In this document: positions 4,925 to 10,429 of the stretch, one piece after another
How positions within the stretch are numbered: the stretch's first letter is position 1
How the letters are laid out: each line of letters begins with the position of its first letter
Source: Eubacterium sp. CAG:786
GTDB lineage: Bacteria; Bacillota; Clostridia; Oscillospirales; Ruminococcaceae
Reading direction: 5' to 3'
Length of the DNA: 10,429 nt
NCBI GenBank assembly: GCA_000432175.1
Contig: HF989520.1
Location: 79,378 to 89,806, forward strand
Position numbers and translations under genes: made by a program
Notes under the pieces: model-generated
The model's database searches: none
Seen by the model: the letters and a program-made list of their open reading frames with translations, nothing else
What the model was told of the DNA's origin: nothing

Positions 4925-5803
4925 TTATTCGATATTCTGTATCTGCTCGCGTATTTTTTCGATTTCGCTCTTCTGGTCAACGACTATGCGCGTTACCTCG
5001 ATATCCTGTACCTTGGAGCCTATCGTGTTCGTTTCGCGGTTCATTTCCTGCACCAGGAAGTCAAGCTTTCTGCCCACCGGCTCACCGCTCTCCAGCATTC
5101 CGCGGAACTGCGCGATGTGGCTGCGCAGGCGTACCGTTTCCTCGTCAACGGCGGTCTTTTCGGAGAATATCCCGGCTTCCATGAGAATGCGGTTCTCGTC
5201 GATGTTCGTGGAACTGAGCACCTCGCACATCTTGTCGTAAAGGCGCTTGCGGTAATCCTCCACCACCATCGGGGAGCGCGTTTCAACCACGCCGACCCAT
5301 TCCTCTATCTTCGCAAGTCTTGAGAGGACGTCCTGCTTCATACGTTCGCCCTCGTTCTCGCGCATGCTGATGAAATGCTCCAGCGCTTCCTCAGCGGTGG
5401 ATCTGATATCCTCCCACAGCTGCTCCTCGTCGGTCTCGGTCTTTACCACCGTGAATGCGTCGGGAATGCGCAGGATATTCGACAGCGACAGGTCGTCCAC
5501 CAGCCCGAATTCGTCTTTTACAGAGCGCATCGCGTCGATGTATTCCTTGACTATCTCGTGGTTTATGGTGATTTTTTCATCAGCCGCTTCAACATTGTTT
5601 ATCAGCACCGAAACTTCTACCTTGCCGCGGCTGATCCTCCCCTGGAGAAGAGTTTTCAGCTTGTCCTCGACGTAACCCAGGCTTCTGGGCAGGCGCGAAC
5701 TGAATTCATAGTATCTGTGGTTAACGGCGCGTATCTCTACTGTGATATCGCGGCCGTTGAGTACCTGATGGCCTCTTCCGAAGCCTGTCATGCTCTTTAT
5801 CAT
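4925..5803 (-). CDS. yicC: YicC/YloC-family endoribonuclease
   Basis: The 292-residue product matches the YicC/YloC family over its full usual length. The start MIKSMTGFGRG and the nearby EIRAVNHRYYEFSSRLPR are diagnostic. The C-terminal DUF1732 region is present, with KLDFLVQEMNRETNTIGSK followed by a glutamate-rich end. YicC proteins are cytoplasmic endoribonucleases; E. coli YicC takes part in small-RNA turnover. The start at 5803 has AAAGGA 7 bases upstream. The gene follows the ynbB-like gene after 18 bases and is therefore its operon partner, and a terminator lies after it. In many Firmicutes yicC/yloC precedes remA, gmk and rpoZ; none of these follows here. Confidence 0.93.
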   Translation of the reverse strand: MIKSMTGFGRGHQVLNGRDITVEIRAVNHRYYEFSSRLPRSLGYVEDKLKTLLQGRISRGKVEVSVLINNVEAADEKITINHEIVKEYIDAMRSVKDEFGLVDDLSLSNILRIPDAFTVVKTETDEEQLWEDIRSTAEEALEHFISMRENEGERMKQDVLSRLAKIEEWVGVVETRSPMVVEDYRKRLYDKMCEVLSSTNIDENRILMEAGIFSEKTAVDEETVRLRSHIAQFRGMLESGEPVGRKLDFLVQEMNRETNTIGSKVQDIEVTRIVVDQKSEIEKIREQIQNIE

Positions 5804-5821
5804 GTTATTGTCCTTTCGGCG

Positions 5822-7081
5822 TTACCTTATGGTGCAGAGACCCTTGTCAAGCATATGCTGTGCTGCGGTGAGAATTCCTATCTTCGCTGTGGGGAAAGTA
5901 AGTCCACCCTGGAGCCATACCGCAAACGGCTCCCTGAGCGGTGCGTCGGCAGAAAGCTCGATGGAAGCCCCCATCGTGAACGCGCCTGCCGCCATGATGA
6001 CCTGGCTGTCGTAACCCGGCATATCCCAGGGTTCCGGGGAAGCGAAACTATCCACCGGCGAACCTGCCTGAATGCCCTGACAGAACGCAATCAGCTGCTT
6101 TTCACCGCCAAGCTTCAGTGCTTCGATGATGTCGGTGCGCTTTTCGTTATACTTCGGGAATGCCTCGAACCCGAGAAGTTCTGCCAGCGCTGCCGCGAAT
6201 GTCGCCGTCTTGAGAGCCGCGCAGACTGCTTCCGGCGCGTGGAATATACCCAGGTACATTCCGCGCAGCTGGTTAAGGCTCGCGCCGACTTCCTTGCCGG
6301 TGCCCGGGGTCGTCAGCCGGAATGCGCACAGTTCCACGAGGTCTGCCCTGCCGGCTATGTAACCACCGGTCTCGGCAATACCTCCACCCAGGTTCTTGAT
6401 AAGGCTGCCAGCAATGAGGTCAACACCCACTGCAAGCGGTTCGCGTTCCTCTACGAGTTCTCCGTAGCAGTTGTCGGTGAATATCACGCAGTCCCTGTTG
6501 ACGCTGCGGACTGCCTCGCAGATACTGCCTATAGCGTCAACCGTCAGCGACGGGCGCAGCGAATATCCCCTGGAACGCTGGATATACGCCATTCTGCAGC
6601 CGCCTGCAGCTTTCTTTATTCCCTCAAGGTCAGGAGTTCCGTCGGGCAGCAGATCGACCTTTGCGAACTTTACCCCGAAATCCTTCAGCGAACCTATCCC
6701 CTCGCCGGTGATAACGCCCTGCATGGTGTCGTAAGGTTCCCCGGTAACGGAAAGCAGCAGGTCGCCCGGCCGCAGGATTCCGAACAGCGCCGTTGTCAGC
6801 GCGTGGGTACCGTTGACGAAATTGTGGCGCACCAGCGCGTCCTCAGCGCCGAGTATCTGCGCGTAAACCGCGTCAAGCTTGTCCCTGCCGTCGTCGCCGT
6901 AGCCGTAGCCGTTGGTGCCTTTCATATGGATATCGCTTATCTTATTGTCGATGAATGCTTTCAGCACGCGCTGCCCGTTGTATTCGGCCATGCGGTCGAG
7001 TTCTGCGAACTGCGGTCTGCAGAGTTCCATCGCCTTTTCGCTTAATTCCGCCAGTTCCGGTGAGAAGTTGAAAAAAGCCAT
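5822..7081 (-). CDS. YnbB-type PLP-dependent protein (methionine gamma-lyase / aluminium-resistance family)
   Basis: The 419-residue protein is a fold-type I PLP enzyme of the family annotated as methionine gamma-lyase family or aluminium resistance protein (YnbB in Bacillus). Visible features are NFVNGTHALTTALFGILRPG (88-107) in the cofactor phosphate-binding part, the aspartate of FTDNCYGE (Asp203) that would contact the pyridine nitrogen, and the cofactor lysine in GSLIKNLGGG (Lys229). The C-terminus keeps the EPFAVWLQGGLTFPTAKIG block. Length is normal for the family. The true reaction of YnbB-type proteins is poorly defined; carbon-sulfur lyase activity is assumed from the fold. The start at 7081 has AAAGGA 8 bases upstream, with a clear promoter at 7139-7167. 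It is the first gene of an operon with yicC. Confidence 0.9.
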   Translation of the reverse strand: MAFFNFSPELAELSEKAMELCRPQFAELDRMAEYNGQRVLKAFIDNKISDIHMKGTNGYGYGDDGRDKLDAVYAQILGAEDALVRHNFVNGTHALTTALFGILRPGDLLLSVTGEPYDTMQGVITGEGIGSLKDFGVKFAKVDLLPDGTPDLEGIKKAAGGCRMAYIQRSRGYSLRPSLTVDAIGSICEAVRSVNRDCVIFTDNCYGELVEEREPLAVGVDLIAGSLIKNLGGGIAETGGYIAGRADLVELCAFRLTTPGTGKEVGASLNQLRGMYLGIFHAPEAVCAALKTATFAAALAELLGFEAFPKYNEKRTDIIEALKLGGEKQLIAFCQGIQAGSPVDSFASPEPWDMPGYDSQVIMAAGAFTMGASIELSADAPLREPFAVWLQGGLTFPTAKIGILTAAQHMLDKGLCTIR

Positions 7082-7099
7082 TTTATTTGTCCTTTCAAG

Positions 7100-7115
7100 T
7101 CCGGATTTTTCCGGA
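7100..7115 (-). other. Small hairpin in the ynbB-like leader
   Basis: TCCGG (7100-7104) and CCGGA (7111-7115) pair around a 6-base A/T loop, just upstream of the ribosome binding site. No uridine tract or aptamer is visible, so it is probably an mRNA-stabilising 5' stem. Confidence 0.4.
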
Positions 7116-7138
7116 ACATAATAAACACATACATATTT

Positions 7139-7167
7139 ATTTTACACAATATCTCACCTCTTGTCAA
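7139..7167 (-). promoter_or_regulatory. Promoter of the ynbB-like/yicC operon
   Basis: On the minus strand TTGACA (7167-7162) and TAAAAT (7144-7139) are separated by 17 bases, about 57 bases ahead of the start codon. Confidence 0.85.
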
Positions 7168-7192
7168 CAGGTTTTGTGATAATTCTGCCAAC

Positions 7193-7235
7193 AAAAAGAA
7201 AAAAGTCACGGCACGTGAACATGTACCGTGACTTT
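7193..7235 (-). terminator. Rho-independent terminator of fprA
   Basis: AAAGTCACGG (7202-7211) pairs perfectly with CCGTGACTTT (7226-7235); the loop can extend the stem with one mismatch. On the minus strand it is followed by TTTTCTTTTTG. It lies 16 bases after the fprA stop. Confidence 0.9.
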
Positions 7236-7250
7236 ATATAATCTGTGAAA

Positions 7251-8399
7251 TTACGCGAGTTCATCTGCAAGGGCTGCGATCTGTGCCTCGCTGTCTGCGT
7301 TTACTGCCGAACGGACCGTTACGGTGGTCTCTGCAAAAGTGATATCCTTACTCTTTTCGAACATGGATTTCATCACCTTAGCTGCCAGCGGAGCCCAGGA
7401 ACCATTCTCGATAAACGCCACCTTTCGCTTCTGGTAGTTTCTCTCGGTCAGGCTCTCGATGAACGTCCTCATGAACGGGAACACATCCGCATTGTAAGTC
7501 GGTGAAGCAAGCACCAGCCTGTCGTAACGGAATGCGTCCTCGACGCATTCAGCCATATCGTCGCGCGCCAGGTCATGCACGGAAACCTTTACGCCCTTAT
7601 CCGCGAGTTTTGCTGCAAGCATGTCTGCAGCCCTGCGGGTATTACCGTAAACGCTTGCGCATGCGATAACAACGCCCTCGCTCTCGGGACGGTAGGACGA
7701 CCATGCGTCGTAAAGCCCGATATAACGTCCGAGGTCCCCGGAAAGCACCGGACCGTGCAGCGGGCAGATGACCGCGATATCCAGCGCGGCAGCCTTTTTC
7801 AGCACTGCCTGCACCTGTGCGCCGTACTTCCCCACGATGCCGAAATAGTAACGGCGCGCCTCGCATGCCCAGTCCTCATCAACGTCCAGGGCGCCGAATT
7901 TGCCGAAGCCGTCTGCAGAGAAAAGCACCTTGTCGGCGCTGTCGTAGCTCATTACCACCTCTGGCCAGTGGACCATGGGAGCCGCGATGAAATTCAGCGT
8001 GTGCCTGCCGAGTTCCAGCGTGCTCTTTTCAGCCACGACTACCTGACGGTCCGCGTAATCCGTGCCGAAGAACTGCTTCATCATCACAAACGCCTGCTTT
8101 GATGAAACTATCTTCGCCGCCGGGTACTTCTCCGCGAATGCCGCAATGTTGGCAGAATGATCCGGCTCCATATGGTGAACCACAAGGTAATCCGGCGACT
8201 TACCTGCAAGCTCTGCTTCTGTCTTGGCGAGCCATTCGCCGCCGAATGCGCCGTCTACAGTGTCCATTACCGCGATTTTTTCGTCCATGATGATGTAGGA
8301 GTTATACGCCATTCCGTTGGGAACAACATACTGACCCTCAAAAAGGTCGATGTCATGATCGTTAACTCCGATGTACCTGATATCATTTGTGATAGTCAT
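7251..8399 (-). CDS. fprA: FprA-family A-type flavodiiron protein
   Basis: The 382-residue protein has the two-domain layout of class A flavodiiron proteins. An N-terminal metallo-beta-lactamase-like domain (about 1-240) holds the diiron ligands HMEPDH (His76, Glu78, Asp80, His81), His144 in PMVHWPEV, Asp163 in SADGFGKFGA and His215 in CPLHGPVL. A C-terminal flavodoxin domain (about 242-382) has the FMN phosphate loop ASVYGNTRR (248-256). These cytoplasmic enzymes reduce O2 to water, or NO to N2O, with electrons from rubredoxin or similar carriers, and protect anaerobes. Which substrate is preferred cannot be read here. The start at 8399 has GGAGG 6 bases upstream and a consensus promoter. 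The gene is monocistronic, bounded by its own terminator and divergent from an AraC-type gene. Confidence 0.95.
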   Translation of the reverse strand: MTITNDIRYIGVNDHDIDLFEGQYVVPNGMAYNSYIIMDEKIAVMDTVDGAFGGEWLAKTEAELAGKSPDYLVVHHMEPDHSANIAAFAEKYPAAKIVSSKQAFVMMKQFFGTDYADRQVVVAEKSTLELGRHTLNFIAAPMVHWPEVVMSYDSADKVLFSADGFGKFGALDVDEDWACEARRYYFGIVGKYGAQVQAVLKKAAALDIAVICPLHGPVLSGDLGRYIGLYDAWSSYRPESEGVVIACASVYGNTRRAADMLAAKLADKGVKVSVHDLARDDMAECVEDAFRYDRLVLASPTYNADVFPFMRTFIESLTERNYQKRKVAFIENGSWAPLAAKVMKSMFEKSKDITFAETTVTVRSAVNADSEAQIAALADELA

Positions 8400-8443
8400 T
8401 TTATACCTCCAAAATGATAATTATTTCTGATTTGATATAATTT

Positions 8444-8472
8444 ATTATACATCAGTATAATTGATTTGTCAA
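8444..8472 (-). promoter_or_regulatory. Consensus promoter of fprA with overlapping palindrome
   Basis: On the minus strand TTGACA (8472-8467), 17 bases, TATAAT (8449-8444): a perfect sigma-A promoter. The palindrome TTATAC-TGAT-GTATAA (8445-8460) covers the -10 and part of the spacer, a likely repressor site. It is AT-rich like Fur/PerR boxes but does not have their exact 7-1-7 form. A further short palindrome, ATAATTAT (8417-8424), lies in the leader. Confidence 0.85.
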
Positions 8473-8498
8473 GTAGTTTTCCCGTTAATTTTCACATA

Positions 8499-8527
8499 TT
8501 GACCCGGACGCGTTTTTATGCTAAAAT
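8499..8527 (+). promoter_or_regulatory. Promoter of the AraC-family gene
   Basis: TTGACC (8499-8504) and TAAAAT (8522-8527) are 17 bases apart. The predicted leader is only about 12 bases and holds the GAGGTGA ribosome binding site. The -35 boxes of this and the divergent fprA promoter are 26 bases apart. Confidence 0.8.
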
Positions 8528-8545
8528 ATTGACAGAGGTGATAGA

Positions 8546-9361
8546 ATGAACAGCAGTATATATCCGGTGATCGCAGCGCAGGCCAGACTTCCGTTCTATC
8601 TTTCCGGCGCGGGTATTTCCGACCCGGAATACCACGTTGTGCGCCCGGACGGACTGGTTTCCTGCCAGATACTGTTCACCCGCAGCGGCAGCGGCGTCCT
8701 GCGCGTTGACGGCAGGGACTTCATACAGGCGCCGGGCAGCATATTCTTTCTTGCTTCCGGCGTACCGCATGAGTACTTCCCCGCTGCCGACAGATGGGAA
8801 ACCGCGTGGGTTGTATTCCGCGGAAATCACATAAAGGAACTCATGACCGAGATGGGCTTCGGCGAATGGCACGAAAAAAGTTCCGCTGAGCTTTCCGGCT
8901 GCGAGAGGATATTCAGCCGCATGATGTCCGCAGCTGCCGACCCTATTCACGGTGGAGAGCGCTGCTCAAGGCTGGTGTATGAATACATTCTGGAGGTGCG
9001 CTCGCTGTTCTTTTCCGGAGGTTCCCAGGGTGGGACTCCACGGCTCACCGACCCCGCAGTCAAGTTCATGGACGAGAATTTCAGCCGCGATATCACGCTT
9101 GAGGAACTCGCGGCGCTGTGCGGAGTTTCGCTGCAGCACTTCTGCCGGGTGTTCAGGCAGCAATGCGGAATGCGCCCCATGGAGTACCTCGCGCTGCGCC
9201 GTGTCGCGGAAGCAAAGCGGCTGCTCAGCACAACGGAGCTCAGCGTTTCCGAGATTTCAGCCATGACCGGATACAGCACGCCGACTTATTTCGGCACGGT
9301 TTTCCGGCGCTGCGAAGGGCTCTCCCCGTCGGAATGGCGCCGTATATCCCCCAGGCTGTGA
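8546..9361 (+). CDS. AraC-family transcriptional regulator with N-terminal cupin-like domain
   Basis: The 271-residue protein has an N-terminal effector-binding beta-barrel (about 15-100; note GSGVLRVDGRDFIQAPGSIF and SGVPHEYFP). The C-terminal double helix-turn-helix of the AraC/XylS family follows (about 168-268), with ITLEELAALCGVSLQHFCRVF and LSVSEISAMTGYSTPTYFGT, ending SPSEWRR. Such regulators usually sense a sugar or glycoside and activate a nearby catabolic gene. The GH59-type gene starts 94 bases downstream on the same strand, and its promoter has direct repeats next to the -35, so it is the most likely target. GAGGTGA lies just upstream of the ATG. I see no terminator in 9362-9455, so some read-through into the GH59 gene is possible. 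Confidence 0.92.
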   Translation: MNSSIYPVIAAQARLPFYLSGAGISDPEYHVVRPDGLVSCQILFTRSGSGVLRVDGRDFIQAPGSIFFLASGVPHEYFPAADRWETAWVVFRGNHIKELMTEMGFGEWHEKSSAELSGCERIFSRMMSAAADPIHGGERCSRLVYEYILEVRSLFFSGGSQGGTPRLTDPAVKFMDENFSRDITLEELAALCGVSLQHFCRVFRQQCGMRPMEYLALRRVAEAKRLLSTTELSVSEISAMTGYSTPTYFGTVFRRCEGLSPSEWRRISPRL

Positions 9362-9370
9362 TGTTCATAT

Positions 9371-9396
9371 TTTGAGAGTGCAGCAAATATTTGAGA
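9371..9396 (+). promoter_or_regulatory. Direct repeats upstream of the GH59 promoter, possible AraC-type operator
   Basis: TTTGAGA occurs at 9371-9377 and 9390-9396, 19 bases apart, each preceded by ATAT or ATATT. The second copy abuts the -35 (9397-9402). Tandem half-sites about two helical turns apart against the -35 are the usual arrangement for activation by AraC-family proteins. Specific recognition by the neighbouring regulator is an inference. Confidence 0.45.
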
Positions 9397-9425
9397 TTGA
9401 AAAACGCTCCCTTATGCGGTATACT
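9397..9425 (+). promoter_or_regulatory. Promoter of the GH59-type gene
   Basis: TTGAAA (9397-9402) and TATACT (9420-9425) are separated by 17 bases. An AAAGGAG ribosome binding site follows, ahead of the ATG at 9456. Confidence 0.75.
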
Positions 9426-9455
9426 GTATTTACCGAAGCACGAAAGGAGCACCCC

Positions 9456-10429
9456 ATGAATCTGAAAAAAATAGCGGCTGCAACTGTATGTGCAGCAGCG
9501 GCAAACTCAGTAATACTGCCCGCAGCGGCAGAACAGGAGAACGACCTCATGAACATCACAATAAACGGCGCCACTGCCAACACACTTGAAAACATGCTCT
9601 ATCGCGGTGTGGGAATGGTAAGCGGCAACAACTCGTCAAGGCTTCTTCTCGACTATAAAGCCGAAAACCCTGACGCCTACTGGGAGATAATGAACTACAT
9701 GTTCGGCAACCAGGGGCTTGAAATCGCCCACCTTAAAATAGAAATGGGCTCGGACGTGAACTCGTCATCCGGCACGGAGCCTTCAGTAATGCGCACCGAG
9801 GACGAAAAGGCGGACGTCACCCGCGGCGCAGGCTATCAGCTTGCCGCAGACGCAAAGTCCATCAACCCGGACCTCACGCTTGACATGCTGTGGTGGAGCG
9901 AGCCGCTGTGGATCAGCAACTCCGACGATGTTTACGCGGCGCGTTACAAGTGGTACAAGCAGACCCTCGACGCAGCCTATGAAACTTACGGCATAAAGTT
10001 CGACTATGTTTCCGCAACGCAGAATGAGCGCGGCAGGGACAACGACTGGGTGAAGTACCTGTCGCAGCACCTCAAAGCCGAGACCGACTGCCCCTACGAC
10101 TACTCCCGGATAAAGATAGTTGCCGGCGAGGAAGTCTGCACATGGCAGGCGGCTTCTGAAATGCTCAAGGCCATAAAGGACGGCGACGCAAGCCTTTCAG
10201 ACAACATAGACGTGCTGGGAAGCCACTACACCAGCAGTTCCAACGAGCACGCGCAGACGCTCGCCCGCGAATACGGCAAGGAACTGTGGTTCAGCGAGGG
10301 AAGCTCCCCGATGGCTTATTCAGAGGGCTCATGGCGCTTTGACGAGGGCAATTCCGGTCTGACCGGAATAAACGGCGCGCTGGATATCGCAAACCGCTAT
10401 CTGTCCATGTATCCCCAGGGCGGAATGAC
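9456..10429 (+). CDS. Secreted GH59 galactosylceramidase-like glycoside hydrolase, N-terminal part (runs off window)
   Basis: The frame is open from the ATG at 9456 to the window end (324 full codons). Residues 1-25 look like a signal peptide: two lysines, an alanine-rich core and cleavage after LPAAA. The mature part resembles glycoside hydrolase family 59 (galactocerebrosidase, GALC). It has RGVGMVSGNNSSRLLLDY (50-67), HLKIEMGSD, GTEPSVM, and the two expected catalytic glutamates: Glu191 in SATQNERG (acid/base) and Glu281 in LWFSEGSSP (nucleophile). Those correspond to WNER and WSSED in GALC. The likely role is extracellular release of galactose from beta-galactosides such as glycolipids or plant galactans; bacterial substrates of this family are poorly known. 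The C-terminal beta-sandwich and lectin-like parts would lie outside the window. An AraC regulator lies directly upstream. Confidence 0.85.
   Translation, partial: MNLKKIAAATVCAAAANSVILPAAAEQENDLMNITINGATANTLENMLYRGVGMVSGNNSSRLLLDYKAENPDAYWEIMNYMFGNQGLEIAHLKIEMGSDVNSSSGTEPSVMRTEDEKADVTRGAGYQLAADAKSINPDLTLDMLWWSEPLWISNSDDVYAARYKWYKQTLDAAYETYGIKFDYVSATQNERGRDNDWVKYLSQHLKAETDCPYDYSRIKIVAGEEVCTWQAASEMLKAIKDGDASLSDNIDVLGSHYTSSSNEHAQTLAREYGKELWFSEGSSPMAYSEGSWRFDEGNSGLTGINGALDIANRYLSMYPQGGM

Noticed and set aside
4807..4980. Longer 225-codon version of the amidase gene starting at 4980
   Set aside because: The extension would cross the yicC terminator and overlap the end of yicC, and the protein domain and best ribosome binding site begin at 4806.
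5375..7045. 556-codon open frame on the plus strand
   Set aside because: It runs antisense over yicC and the ynbB-like gene, both of which have clear family motifs, promoters and ribosome binding sites. It is a shadow frame produced by codon bias.
8516..8950. 144-codon minus-strand open frame antisense to the AraC gene
   Set aside because: The AraC frame has full domain structure and regulatory signals; the antisense product shows no recognisable motif.
9783..10070. 95-codon minus-strand open frame antisense to the GH59-type gene
   Set aside because: It is a shadow of the GH59 coding frame, without start signals.
1..10429. CRISPR array, rRNA or tRNA genes, IS element with DDE transposase
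   Set aside because: I looked for regularly spaced repeats, conserved RNA stretches and transposase motifs on both strands and saw none; the only mobile element signs are those of the serine-recombinase insertion.

Overview
The window looks like chromosomal DNA of an anaerobic, low-to-mid-GC Firmicute of the Ruminococcus/Oscillospiraceae type. The grounds are textbook TTGACA-17-TATAAT promoters, AGGAGG-type ribosome binding sites, a YicC/YloC protein, a YnbB-type PLP protein, a LysM-GH18 SleL/YaaH-like cell-wall enzyme, an oxygen-detoxifying FprA flavoprotein and a secreted GH59-type glycosidase next to an AraC regulator. The species cannot be fixed from the sequence alone.

Layout. On the minus strand, positions 1-414 hold the N-terminal part of an NhaC-type Na+/H+ antiporter with its own promoter. 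Positions about 530-4806 hold a two-gene minus-strand operon: an Amidase_6-type protein (4303-4806), then a LysM-LysM-GH18 gene ending in a terminator at 530-554. The GH18 gene is split by a 2,463-bp insertion. Its N-terminal 284 codons lie at 3439-4293 and its last 139 codons at 559-978. Joining the halves at a shared 8-bp core (ATGTRTAC, 978-985 and 3441-3448) restores one 423-codon frame through the conserved stretch EWGYT-FGPPLA. The insertion contains, all on the minus strand, an uncharacterised ORF at its right end, a serine recombinase reduced to its first 17 codons plus a C-terminal zinc-ribbon/coiled-coil remnant, a terminator, and a translationally coupled pair made of an AbrB/MazE-fold protein and a small HipA-like kinase. 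That pair has its own promoter with a perfect 13-bp palindrome. Inverted 10-bp repeats (TCATTATAGT) sit at nearly equal distances from the core in both element arms, as expected for a serine-recombinase attP. The simplest reading is a small integrative element with toxin-antitoxin-like cargo that entered a cell-wall or spore-lytic gene and then lost most of its recombinase.

The remainder is ordinary chromosome: a ynbB-like/yicC operon (7081 down to 4925, minus) with promoter and terminator; fprA (7251-8399, minus) with a consensus promoter and terminator; and, divergent from it, an AraC-family regulator (8546-9361, plus) followed by a secreted GH59 galactosylceramidase-like enzyme (9456 to the window end, plus). 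The GH59 promoter carries direct repeats just upstream of its -35 that suit control by the neighbouring AraC protein.

The most interesting part is the element: its boundaries can be read to within a few bases, it carries a HipA/AbrB-type module, and it interrupts a gene whose operon has a sequence resembling a mother-cell (sigma-K-like) sporulation promoter. This recalls the known intervening elements of Bacillus sporulation genes, although the resident recombinase is clearly not functional.
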